Notes under the pieces: model-generated | The model's input: only the letters and a program-made list of their open reading frames with translations | Database searches by the model: none | Told to the model about the DNA's origin: nothing | From: a bacterium | Lineage (GTDB): Bacteria; Patescibacteriota; Minisyncoccia; UBA6257; 2-01-FULL-56-20 | DNA length: 15,948 nucleotides | Assembly: GCA_021801885.1 (NCBI GenBank) | Contig: JAKABL010000012.1 | Span: 1-15,948 of the forward strand | Direction of reading: 5' to 3' | Shown here: positions 1 through 6,172 of the stretch, in pieces | Position numbering within the stretch: the stretch's first letter is position 1 | How the letters are laid out: every line of letters starts with the position of its first letter | Program-made: the position numbers and the translations under genes

Positions 1-19
1 ATTTTCCACTATATATCAT

Positions 20-40
20 GGATTGCGCGCAGCGCAATCC
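20..40. other. Short perfect hairpin (9-bp stem, 3-nt loop)
   Basis: GGATTGCGC and GCGCAATCC pair perfectly around the loop GCA. It lies 5 nt beyond the larger palindrome at 46-83, so a minus-strand transcript would form two hairpins in a row. No T-run follows on either strand, so it is not a canonical terminator by itself. It may belong to the leader of a gene outside the window. Function unknown. Confidence 0.5.
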
Positions 41-45
41 TGCTG

Positions 46-83
46 CAGTACAAAAGGGGCCGCATGCGGCCCCTTTTGTACTG
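46..83. terminator. Bidirectional Rho-independent terminator (38-bp perfect palindrome)
   Basis: Every base from 46 to 83 pairs with its partner around the centre at 64/65. The GC-rich core is GGGGCCGC/GCGGCCCC, flanked by AAAA on one side and TTTT on the other, so both strands give a strong hairpin followed by four U. It begins 22 nt past the stop codon of the minus-strand membrane-protein gene (TAA at 108-106), the expected place for its terminator. The symmetry suggests it may also stop transcription entering from the left. Confidence 0.75.
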
Positions 84-105
84 TATGGACGAGGATATCT
101 TCTCC

Positions 106-789
106 TTAGTGGGGTTCCGTCCTATCTTTCAGCTTATCGAGCATATGGTGGGCATAGTCCCGTCCGCCAAGTCCGAACGCGAGGCCACCCGCGAGCGCGA
201 GCATCGCGATGAAGCCGGTCACGATCGTCTGCACGATCTGGCTGGCGATGTCGAGCTGCGAAAGCGCCGCGAGGAACCCGAAGACGACGACGATCCACCA
301 CGTGAACGTTCCGAGGAAGTGCGCGCCATGGAGCTTCGCGGAGAGCACCGATGCGGTGACGATGCGCCGCAGGAAGTGTCCGACCACGAATGCCACAAGG
401 AGGATGAGCACCGCCGCAATGACGTTCGGAATGTAATCCACGACCGACGTCAGGAATCCCGAAAGCGCATACAATCCGAGGGTGTCCGCAATCGCGAGCA
501 GGAACCCGAGCACCACGAACCAATACACGAGCTTGCCCAGGAAATACGCGCCGCGGATGCGGAGCCCCGCACGCTCGAAGATCGGCTTGAGTCCGATCTT
601 TTCAAGAAACGCGTCGAGCTTCATCGATTCGAAAATCCTTTCGACGAGAGCATCGAGCCCCGCGGCCACGATAAGGCCGATGATGAGCACGATGAGCGCG
701 CCGATGATGCGCGGCACATACGCCATAAACTCCACCCACAGGGCCGCAAACGACCCCACCACTACCTGCGTCCAACTTTGTACTGCCAT
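106..789 (-). CDS. Multi-spanning membrane protein, conserved TM helix (MscS-related) family
   Basis: A protein of 227 aa dominated by about five hydrophobic helices. It begins with an amphipathic segment (SWTQVVVGSFAALWVEF) followed by a helix rich in Ile, Leu, Val and Gly (IIGALIVLIIGLIVAAG). The last helix, rich in Ala and Gly (MLALAGGLAFGLGGRD), resembles the pore-lining helix of small-conductance mechanosensitive channels, and the GLGGRDYA ending is typical of the conserved-TM-helix proteins. The soluble beta domain of true MscS channels is absent, so channel activity is an inference. I start at ATG 789 (MAVQSW) because the six codons from the upstream ATG at 807 include ATA, CCA, TTT and TCT, unlike this GC-rich genome. 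The 807 ATG does overlap the TAA of a five-codon reading frame (824-807) preceded by AAAGG, so it remains possible. A promoter lies at 841-849 and a terminator at 46-83, so the gene looks monocistronic. Confidence 0.8.
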   Translation of the reverse strand: MAVQSWTQVVVGSFAALWVEFMAYVPRIIGALIVLIIGLIVAAGLDALVERIFESMKLDAFLEKIGLKPIFERAGLRIRGAYFLGKLVYWFVVLGFLLAIADTLGLYALSGFLTSVVDYIPNVIAAVLILLVAFVVGHFLRRIVTASVLSAKLHGAHFLGTFTWWIVVVFGFLAALSQLDIASQIVQTIVTGFIAMLALAGGLAFGLGGRDYAHHMLDKLKDRTEPH

Positions 790-840
790 AGAAAATGGTA
801 TGAACATTATGACCGAAATAGCATTCGACCTTTTTCTTTT

Positions 841-849
841 ATTATAGCA
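841..849 (-). promoter_or_regulatory. Extended -10 promoter for the membrane-protein gene
   Basis: On the minus strand the sequence is TGCTATAAT: a perfect TATAAT with the TGn extension. It sits 14 bp past the 3' end of tRNA-Ala and about 50 bp before the gene start at 789. The -35 position would fall in the end of the tRNA gene and shows no TTGACA match, as is usual for extended -10 promoters. Transcription would begin near 834. Confidence 0.6.
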
Positions 850-863
850 AACCCGCTACGTTG

Positions 864-934
864 TGGACCCAGGGAGAATCGAACTCCCGCCTCCGCAATG
901 CGAATGCGGCGTAATACCACTTTACTATGGGCCC
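864..934 (-). tRNA. tRNA-Ala (anticodon CGC)
   Basis: The minus strand folds into a full cloverleaf. The acceptor stem GGGCCCA/TGGGTCC carries the G3-U70 wobble pair that defines alanine identity, with A as discriminator base. The anticodon stem CCGCA/TGCGG holds the loop TTCGCAT, giving anticodon CGC for GCG codons. The T arm is GGGAG-TTCGATT-CTCCC. After the discriminator comes CAA, so CCA is not encoded and must be added by a nucleotidyltransferase. The gene lies between the smc terminator and the membrane-protein promoter. I do not see a clear promoter of its own. Confidence 0.95.
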
Positions 935-960
935 ATGCTATGGGAGCAAAACCTGCTTGG

Positions 961-1000
961 AAAAATTCCGCGCTCCCCTGCCCGCAGGGTCGGTCCGCGG
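961..1000 (-). terminator. Rho-independent terminator after smc
   Basis: Read on the minus strand, an outer stem CCGCG/CGCGG (1000-996 with 972-968) encloses an inner stem CCCTGC/GCAGGG (989-984 with 981-976), followed at once by AATTTTT (967-961). It lies 54 nt past the smc stop codon and marks the end of the zinc-ribbon-to-smc operon, before tRNA-Ala. Confidence 0.7.
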
Positions 1001-1053
1001 TCCCGAAAAGCACTAGGAAATGATACTCGAAACGGGCGCTCTGGTAAAGTTCC

Positions 1054-3336
1054 CTACCCTGCCGCTGTTGCTGCTCCCTCCGCCTTCTCGGATTCGAACT
1101 TGAGCGACACCACCTTCGACGTGCCGTCCTCGGCAAGCGTCACGCCGTAGAGGATATCGGCGGCCTCCATCGTCGCGCGGTTATGGGTGACGACGATGAA
1201 CTGCGTATGCTTCGAGAATTCCTTGAGCATCCCGCCGAAACGGCGCGCATTGCGCTCGTCGAGCGGGGCGTCGATCTCGTCGAGCACGAGGAAGGGCGGT
1301 GGCGATACGGATACCATCGCGAAGAGCGCCGCAATGCCGACCAGCGAACGTTCGCCTCCGGACAGCATGTCGAGCGAGGTGATCTTCTTCCGCGGAAGTT
1401 TGACGTCGATCTCGATCCCCTGAGGGCGGTCGGGTCCTTCTTCGGCCGTGACCGCGTCTTGATCGGTTCCTTTTTCGCCGTCGTTTTCATCCTCCTCACC
1501 GTCGGACACCTTGATCCCTTCGTCCTTCCTGATCACTTTCAGTCGCGCCGATCCGCCGCCGAACATGAGCGCGAAGAATTTTTCGAACTCGGCATTGATC
1601 TTTCCGAGGGATTTCTCGAACTCTCCCGCGATCTTGCCGGTGAGCTCCTGGAGCAGGGTCGTGAGGTCCTCGATCGCCTTCGTGAGGTCCTCCGATTCCT
1701 TCTGGAGATACTCGTAGCGCGTTTCGGTATCCTGCGCCTCCTTCATGAGCGCCTCGTCGACCTCCCCGATGCTCGCGAGATCGCCGCGGAGGCGGAACAT
1801 ACGCCGCTCCGTGTCATCGAGGTCATCAGGCCGCGCGATTCCCGCTCCCGCCGCTTCGCGGAACTCTTCGACACGGCGGCCCGCCTGATCGATCTGATGG
1901 AGCACGTCGCCGTGACGCATCTCGATCCGCTCCTTTTCGAGGAGCAGCTCGCGATTCGTCTTTTCCCAAAGGTCGATCGTGGCCTGGGCCTGCTGTACAT
2001 CCCCCACTGCCGCCTTGAACGCCGCGTAAAACCCTTCCTGCGCGTCTTCGAGCGCGCGTTCCTTTTCGCGAAGCGCGGTGATGTCCTTTTCGAGCGCGGC
2101 GACGTCACGCGATGCGCGGTCAAGGTCCGCGAGGAGCGCCTCCGGTATGGCGCGCTGCGCTTGCGTCTCGGGGCGCGCTTCCTCACGGGACGCCTCTCCT
2201 CCCTCTTCAAGCGCAAAACGAAGTTCCTCGAGTGCATTCTCCACCGCGGCAAGCACGCCGAGCGGCTCTTCATCGAGCGCGGACTCGAGCTCCTCTTTTA
2301 CCTTCCGAATGACGTCGAGCAAGTGTTCCGTACGCTCGCGCGCGGCGGCCGATGAAGCCCCTCCCGGACCGGCGACTGGCGCGCGCTTCGCCATCTCGAT
2401 CTGCGCCTCGATCCTGCCAAGGTCCTTCTGAAGACGGTCGCGCGAGGTCATGAGCTTCGCGATCTCTTCCTTCACCGCGGCAAGCCGCTTCCGCTCCTCG
2501 GGCTGGCTCTCTTCCACGGCGGTCTGCCGCGTGGTAGCCGCGGTCTTCTCTTTCGCCAATGCCTCGAACTGCCGCTGATGCCCCGCAATGCGGGCGTCGA
2601 CATCCGCGCGCTTCGCGCGAAGTTCGGCGAGCTGCCATCCGAAGAACGATTGCTCGAGCGCACGGAGCTCTTCCTCGAGCGCACCGCGGCGCTCCCAGCG
2701 GCCCGTCTGTCGTTTGAGGGAACGGAGATGCGGCACGATCTCCTCAATGAGCGCGGTCACCTGCGCAAGATTGATCCTGCTGTTCTTGAGGCGGCGCTCG
2801 GCGTCGGCCTTCTTCAACTGGTATTCGCGGAGTCCGAGGATCTCCTCGATCATTTCACGCCGTTCAAGGGGCGTCGCGCGGATGAACATATCACTGTCGC
2901 CCTGGCCGATAATGACCATGCCCCGCGAACCGAGGCGGACGCGCGCAAAAAAATCGATGAGGTCCCGCAGGAGGATCTCCGATTTATTAAGGTAATATTT
3001 GCTCTGGCCGTCCCGCCGTATCTCGCGCGACACCACGACCTCCTCGAAGTCAACCGGGAAGAATTTGTTCTTGTTCTCGAAACGGAGCGACGCCTGCGCC
3101 ACGCCCACGCGCGGACGCTTCTGCGTGCCGGCGAAGATAAGGTCCTCCCCCTTGCCGCCGCGAAGATTTTTTGCGTCGCGTTCGCCGAGGAGCCAGCGGA
3201 TGGCGTCCACGATGTTCGATTTCCCGGAGCCGTTCGGTCCCACGACCGCCACGATCCCCGCAGGGAATTCAAGGATGGTCCTTCCCGCGAACGATTTGAA
3301 CCCGTTCAGCTCCAGCGTTTTTAAAAAATGGGACAT
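1054..3336 (-). CDS. smc: Shortened SMC-type chromosome segregation ATPase without evident hinge
   Basis: SMC proteins organise and segregate the chromosome through ATP-driven dimers. All head motifs are present: N-terminal FKSFAG, Walker A GPNGSGKSN (33-41), Q-loop IGQGDSD (143-149), signature LSGGERS (658-664), Walker B with LVLDEIDAPLDE (684-695) and H-loop VVTHN (715-719). At 760 aa it is far shorter than the usual 1,150-1,200. The predicted coiled coils (about 170-318 and 400-570) are separated by a Gly/Ser/Ala/Pro-rich stretch (319-332) and charged helices, with none of the Gly-rich motifs of the SMC hinge. There is no cysteine in the whole protein, so a Rad50-type zinc hook is excluded. 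A strongly acidic insert (about 611-638) precedes the signature region. Start ATG 3336 lies 5 nt after the rnc stop, with no Shine-Dalgarno motif. Last gene of the operon. The SMC-family call is certain; whether it forms a ring like classical SMC is open. Confidence 0.93.
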   Translation of the reverse strand: MSHFLKTLELNGFKSFAGRTILEFPAGIVAVVGPNGSGKSNIVDAIRWLLGERDAKNLRGGKGEDLIFAGTQKRPRVGVAQASLRFENKNKFFPVDFEEVVVSREIRRDGQSKYYLNKSEILLRDLIDFFARVRLGSRGMVIIGQGDSDMFIRATPLERREMIEEILGLREYQLKKADAERRLKNSRINLAQVTALIEEIVPHLRSLKRQTGRWERRGALEEELRALEQSFFGWQLAELRAKRADVDARIAGHQRQFEALAKEKTAATTRQTAVEESQPEERKRLAAVKEEIAKLMTSRDRLQKDLGRIEAQIEMAKRAPVAGPGGASSAAARERTEHLLDVIRKVKEELESALDEEPLGVLAAVENALEELRFALEEGGEASREEARPETQAQRAIPEALLADLDRASRDVAALEKDITALREKERALEDAQEGFYAAFKAAVGDVQQAQATIDLWEKTNRELLLEKERIEMRHGDVLHQIDQAGRRVEEFREAAGAGIARPDDLDDTERRMFRLRGDLASIGEVDEALMKEAQDTETRYEYLQKESEDLTKAIEDLTTLLQELTGKIAGEFEKSLGKINAEFEKFFALMFGGGSARLKVIRKDEGIKVSDGEEDENDGEKGTDQDAVTAEEGPDRPQGIEIDVKLPRKKITSLDMLSGGERSLVGIAALFAMVSVSPPPFLVLDEIDAPLDERNARRFGGMLKEFSKHTQFIVVTHNRATMEAADILYGVTLAEDGTSKVVSLKFESEKAEGAATAAG

Positions 3337-3341
3337 GGGGA

Positions 3342-4040
3342 TTACTTCGATTGCGTGTAGCGCTTGAGGGCGTTCTTCGCCGCGTCGGCCTCGGCCTCCT
3401 GCTTGGAGGTCCCCTCCCCGGTCGCGATCAGCGTCGTGCCGAAATACACGCCCATGGTGAACATGCGCTTGTGCGCGGGACCTTCTTCGGCCACGACGTC
3501 GTACGTCGGCGTAAGCTTGAGGCGTTCCTGGATCACCTCCTGAAGTTCGCTCTTCGCGTCCTTATAGCTCTTGGTCTTCAGCACTTCGTCGAGATTCACC
3601 ATGACATAGGCATCGATGAACTTCTTCGCCACCGCGAAGCCCTGATCGAGATAGATCGCGCCAATGAGGGCCTCCATGGCGTTCGCGAGGATCACCTCGC
3701 GCGCCTTTCCGGTGTCCTTCCGTTCCCCGCGGGACATCATAATGAACTCCTGAAGCCCGATCCGTTCCGCAACCTTCGCGAGGATCTGATAGTTCACGAG
3801 CGCCGCGCGAAGTACGGTAAGGCGGCCTTCCGGCTGCGAAGGGAATTTCTTGAAGAGCTCCTCGCTCACCATAAGTTCGAGCACTGCGTCGCCAAGATAT
3901 TCAAGCCGCTCATTGTGCGGCAATGACCACTTGGGATATTCGTTGAGATAGGAACGATGCGTAAGCGCCTCCGTGAGGAGGTCGTTATTATTGAACGTTA
4001 TGCCGATATTCCTTTCGAGCGCATCCGATGCCATGGTCAT
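3342..4040 (-). CDS. rnc: Ribonuclease III
   Basis: Double-strand-specific endoribonuclease that processes rRNA precursors and structured mRNAs. The protein of 232 aa has a nuclease domain (about 1-150) with the signature NERLEYLGDAVLEL (E47 and D51 as metal ligands), and a C-terminal double-stranded-RNA-binding domain (about 158-228: DAKSELQEVIQE, then GTSKQEAEADAAKNAL). The second catalytic motif reads LANAMEALIGAIYLD: the glutamate (E123) is kept but the usual aspartate is asparagine (N120, codon AAC). The start is ATG 4040, whose A is the last base of the nusB stop (TAATG), a sign of translational coupling; a second ATG at 4034 is possible. A longer open frame runs upstream but is the shadow of nusB. 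smc follows after 5 nt. Confidence 0.94.
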   Translation of the reverse strand: MTMASDALERNIGITFNNNDLLTEALTHRSYLNEYPKWSLPHNERLEYLGDAVLELMVSEELFKKFPSQPEGRLTVLRAALVNYQILAKVAERIGLQEFIMMSRGERKDTGKAREVILANAMEALIGAIYLDQGFAVAKKFIDAYVMVNLDEVLKTKSYKDAKSELQEVIQERLKLTPTYDVVAEEGPAHKRMFTMGVYFGTTLIATGEGTSKQEAEADAAKNALKRYTQSK

Positions 4041-4495
4041 TACTTCGGCGATTCCTGCTGTTTCGCTTCCGCGCGGCGCGCAGCCATGTCGCGATAGACG
4101 GATCCGAGCACGCCATTCACGAAACGGGCTGCATTCGGCCCGCCATAATTTTTGGCAAGCTCGATAGCCTCGTTGATGGCCACCTTCGGCGGCACCTCGT
4201 CGGGGTCCGCATACATGAGCTCGTAGAGACCGATACGGAGAATGTTCCGGTCGATGACCGCGATCTTTTCGATGGGCCATTCCGGCGCGGCGCGGCGCAT
4301 GGTGTCGTCGATCTCCTTGAGGTGCGCGGCGATGCCCTGGAGGATCTTCCACCCGAACTCGGGCTCGTCGACGCCGGGTGCGAATTCCTGCATATTCCGC
4401 TCCAGGATCTCGGTGATGTCCTTCTGCCTATGGTAAAAATCCCACTCGTAAAGCGATTGGAGGATCACCGTCCTGATCAAATGCCGTGTTGCCAT
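4040..4495 (-). CDS. nusB: Transcription antitermination factor NusB
   Basis: NusB binds boxA RNA with NusE (S10) and keeps RNA polymerase elongating through rRNA operons. The 151-aa all-helical protein shows the family pattern: N-terminal ATRHLIRTVILQSLYEWDF, central PIEKIAVIDRNILRIGLYEL and C-terminal PPKVAINEAIELAKNYGG followed by ARFVNGVLGSV. The length is normal. The Lys/Gln/Glu tail after MAARRAEA is not conserved. It lies 81 nt after rpmF and overlaps rnc by one base (TAATG), which ties rRNA antitermination and rRNA processing together in one message. There is no Shine-Dalgarno motif before ATG 4495 (TTCTTTCCAACG precedes it). Confidence 0.95.
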   Translation of the reverse strand: MATRHLIRTVILQSLYEWDFYHRQKDITEILERNMQEFAPGVDEPEFGWKILQGIAAHLKEIDDTMRRAAPEWPIEKIAVIDRNILRIGLYELMYADPDEVPPKVAINEAIELAKNYGGPNAARFVNGVLGSVYRDMAARRAEAKQQESPK

Positions 4496-4576
4496 CGTTG
4501 GAAAGAACTTATGTGACCGTCATTACCGCATTCGACCCGATCGACCACTGCTGCCACCGCTCCAACGCATTCCGCC

Positions 4577-4747
4577 TTACTTCTTGGCGCGGGCGGCACT
4601 CTTGCCGCACTGAGGGCATGCCCGATGGGCGAGCTTCGGTGCGCCGCAGTGGGGGCACACGAGCAGGCGCTGCTTCTTCATCGCAAGATGCGAACGGCGC
4701 CGTCCGGTCTTTCCTTTCGTATGATGCTTAATAGGTACGCCTGCCAT
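4577..4747 (-). CDS. rpmF: 50S ribosomal protein L32 (zinc-ribbon form)
   Basis: A small basic protein of 56 aa in the large ribosomal subunit. It starts MAGVPIKHHTKGKTGRRRSH, which matches the L32 pattern of a Pro-containing start and a basic Arg/Lys/His-rich segment. Two CxxC pairs follow (CPHC at 31-34 and CPQC at 44-47), the zinc-binding ribbon of the C+ type of L32, and the tail SAARAKK is basic. The ATG at 4747 is 11 nt after the rnhB stop. The stretch just before the start is AT-rich and pyrimidine-rich (TTCTCTTCCC) with no Shine-Dalgarno motif. rpmF next to rnc and smc is a familiar arrangement in bacteria, here with nusB inserted. Confidence 0.93.
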   Translation of the reverse strand: MAGVPIKHHTKGKTGRRRSHLAMKKQRLLVCPHCGAPKLAHRACPQCGKSAARAKK

Positions 4748-4758
4748 GGGAAGAGAAT

Positions 4759-5445
4759 TTAAAGATTATATGAGGAATTGGATGACGTTTTCTTACTCTC
4801 CACTATAGGTGCTCGGCGGAGAAAAGTCAATCGATGCGCGGCACACGGACCGGTCTGCGCGAGCGCCGCGCGGTGCGCCGCCGTGCCATACCCCTTATGG
4901 ATCTCAAATCCGTATGCGGGCCAGCGGTGCGCGAGACGCGTCATGTAGCGATCGCGCGCCACCTTGGCGACGATCGACGCCGCCGCCACGGCGGGCACCG
5001 TCTCATCGGCCTTCACCACGGTCCGCGCGCGCGGGACCCGCCGCGCCTGCGCCGCGCGCCCCCCGACGAACAATCCCCCGTCGAGCACCACCTCCACGCG
5101 CCCGAGGTCAAGGGCGTATGTCGCCGCAAGCCGCGCAAGCGCCCGGGCGGCGGCCCGATTGGCCGCCTGCGAGATATTGATGCGGTCGATCCCGTGCGGG
5201 TATACGCGCGCCACCGCAACGCCGATTTCCGCGGAAGCGAGGAAGTGGGCGTTCCACCGTGTGCGCGCCGCCGGCGTGAGTTTTTTGGAATCCCTCAGTG
5301 CTCCCGCACGCCTCTCCGCCGCGGTCAGCCACGCGGCACGCCGCGCGGGTACGAGCACGGCCGCCACGACCACAGGCCCCGCGAGCGCTCCCCGCCCCAC
5401 CTCATCGATGCCGATCATATACCTCACCCCCCGTCGCATGCGCAT
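4759..5445 (-). CDS. rnhB: Ribonuclease HII
   Basis: Cuts the RNA strand of RNA/DNA hybrids and removes single ribonucleotides misincorporated in DNA. The protein of 228 aa begins shortly before the hallmark GIDEVGRGALAGPVV (D14, E15). Next come DSKKL (52-56), VVLDGG (D122) and VVKADETVPAVAAAS (D147), which together give the four catalytic acids; AKVARDRYM and YGFEIHKGYGT are also family motifs. I chose ATG 5445, which follows the TGA of the upstream gene by one base (TGATATG); an in-frame ATG at 5469 would overlap that gene by 23 nt and one at 5418 is also possible. The C-terminal tail (ESKKTSSNSSYNL) is low in GC and looks unconserved. It lies 11 nt before rpmF. Confidence 0.94.
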   Translation of the reverse strand: MRMRRGVRYMIGIDEVGRGALAGPVVVAAVLVPARRAAWLTAAERRAGALRDSKKLTPAARTRWNAHFLASAEIGVAVARVYPHGIDRINISQAANRAAARALARLAATYALDLGRVEVVLDGGLFVGGRAAQARRVPRARTVVKADETVPAVAAASIVAKVARDRYMTRLAHRWPAYGFEIHKGYGTAAHRAALAQTGPCAAHRLTFLRRAPIVESKKTSSNSSYNL

Positions 5446-5446
5446 A

Positions 5447-5884
5447 TCAGAACGATCCGAGTCCCGCATTTACGCCCCCTACCTGATTGAGCGCCGCCGT
5501 AAGCTGGTCATTGATCCATGCGAAGGTCAGCCAGAACGCGATCACCGATGACACCACGAGCACGATGAGCGCTATCCATCCGATCGCCCGCGCCTGCGGA
5601 TCGCCTGAGCGTATATACTTCACCCCAGGCCATTTCGTGATCGCGAGATACGCGATCCACGGTAGGACCGCGCTGAAAAGATAGATGAGTATCTGCGTGA
5701 GCGGCGAGGTCGAAAGCGGAGGCACGCGAAGGTTCGCGCCGCAATTGGGGCAGAAATAATATTCGGGCCGCACGGGCAGATGGCACTGCGGGCACACCGG
5801 CACCGCGCCCTGCGCGGAGACGGCGGCCGAAGGCTCCGGAGGCAGCGAGGGTGCGGGCGATGCAAAAATTGGCGTAGGCTCCAT
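5447..5884 (-). CDS. Zinc-ribbon protein with two membrane helices, function unknown
   Basis: A protein of 145 aa. A Pro/Ala/Ser-rich N-terminus (1-29) leads into a zinc ribbon, CPQC (31-34) and CPNC (45-48), of the rubredoxin-like knuckle type often found at the start of bacterial zinc-ribbon membrane proteins. Two hydrophobic segments follow, about 63-82 and 101-124, so the ribbon and the C-terminus probably face the same side, most likely the cytoplasm. I take ATG 5884 (MEPTPIF) because an extended -10 box ends 7 bp upstream and the longer open frame would begin upstream of that promoter. It is the first gene of the operon leading to rnhB, rpmF, nusB, rnc and smc, and its stop is one base from the rnhB start. 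I cannot assign a function. Confidence 0.8.
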   Translation of the reverse strand: MEPTPIFASPAPSLPPEPSAAVSAQGAVPVCPQCHLPVRPEYYFCPNCGANLRVPPLSTSPLTQILIYLFSAVLPWIAYLAITKWPGVKYIRSGDPQARAIGWIALIVLVVSSVIAFWLTFAWINDQLTAALNQVGGVNAGLGSF

Positions 5885-5891
5885 AATCCCT

Positions 5892-5900
5892 ATTTTACCA
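5892..5900 (-). promoter_or_regulatory. Extended -10 promoter of the zinc-ribbon-to-smc operon
   Basis: The minus strand reads TGGTAAAAT: five of six matches to TATAAT plus the TGn extension. The box ends 7 bp before ATG 5884, so transcription should start within about one base of the start codon, giving a leaderless or nearly leaderless mRNA. The AGGG between box and ATG could act as a Shine-Dalgarno motif only on a longer transcript. A 12-bp perfect palindrome (TCCTCGCGAGGA, 5907-5918) lies in the spacer and -35 region and could be an operator. Confidence 0.55.
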
Positions 5901-5906
5901 CAGGGC

Positions 5907-5918
5907 TCCTCGCGAGGA
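5907..5918. repeat. 12-bp perfect palindrome upstream of the operon promoter
   Basis: TCCTCGCGAGGA is its own reverse complement and lies 7 bp upstream of the extended -10 element (TGGTAAAAT), where a regulator would overlap RNA polymerase. In GC-rich DNA a 12-bp palindrome can arise by chance, so an operator role is only a possibility. Confidence 0.3.
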
Positions 5919-6002
5919 CCATGCACCGCGAAGGCGGCGAGAGCCAAGGCGCACGCTCAGAAGCGTTTGACGCCGTCCTTTTCAGAGGGGTTCTTCGGTG
6001 TG

Positions 6003-6075
6003 TGCCCCCACCAGGATTCGAACCTGGGACCATCTCCTTAAAAGGGAGCTGCTCTACCGGCTGAGCTATAGGGGC
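6003..6075 (-). tRNA. tRNA-Lys (anticodon TTT)
   Basis: The minus strand gives a complete cloverleaf: acceptor GCCCCTA/TGGGGGC with discriminator A, D arm GCTC-AGCCGGTA-GAGC, anticodon loop CTTTTAA giving anticodon TTT for AAA/AAG codons, and T arm CCAGG-TTCGAAT-CCTGG. The first pair of the anticodon stem is a mismatch (G27/A43). CAC follows the discriminator, so CCA is not encoded. A sigma-70-like promoter lies just upstream at 6089-6117. Confidence 0.96.
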
Positions 6076-6088
6076 AACGGTCTTGATT

Positions 6089-6117
6089 ATCTTAATGAAC
6101 CTACGCGCCGTTTTCAA
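6089..6117 (-). promoter_or_regulatory. Promoter of tRNA-Lys
   Basis: On the minus strand TTGAAA (6117-6112) and TAAGAT (6094-6089) are separated by 17 bp, which fits a housekeeping sigma factor; transcription would start near 6082, seven bases before the mature tRNA 5' end. GATAAT at 6091-6086 is an alternative -10 but would need a 20-bp spacer. Confidence 0.5.
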
Positions 6118-6145
6118 CCGGCGGGCACGATGCCGCGTGGCATGA

Positions 6146-6165
6146 CATGGAGGAAGACCTCCATG
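6146..6165 (-). terminator. Hairpin after ychF, possible terminator without T-run
   Basis: CATGGAGG-TCTT-CCTCCATG forms an 8-bp stem with a 4-nt loop, 7 nt past the ychF stop. No T-run follows; a second small hairpin (TGCC-ACGC-GGCA, 6142-6131) comes next. It may protect the 3' end of the ackA-xfp-ychF message or support termination, but it is not a canonical Rho-independent signal. Confidence 0.4.
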
Positions 6166-6172
6166 AGTATCG

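Noticed and set aside
64..1023. Open frame of 319 codons on the plus strand
   Set aside because: It is the antisense shadow of the membrane-protein gene and of tRNA-Ala; it is extremely rich in charged residues and matches no family. Long plus-strand frames opposite smc, ychF, xfp and ackA are rejected for the same reason.
3322..3328. Slippery heptamer T TTT TTA in codons 3-5 of smc
   Set aside because: It fits the -1 frameshift pattern, but the shifted frame stops after about 20 codons and the normal frame gives the full conserved SMC N-terminus, so programmed frameshifting has no apparent purpose.
4496..4567. CGTTGGA/TCCAACG pair flanking the rpmF-nusB gap
   Set aside because: Only 7 bp with a loop of about 58 nt; too weak to claim a structure.
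4765..4770. TATAAT between rnhB and rpmF as an rpmF promoter
   Set aside because: The box is made by the last codons of rnhB (Ser-Tyr-Asn-Leu), has no TG extension and no -35 partner at 16-18 bp. A similar box before cyoD comes from the cyoC stop context. Neither is strong enough to call.
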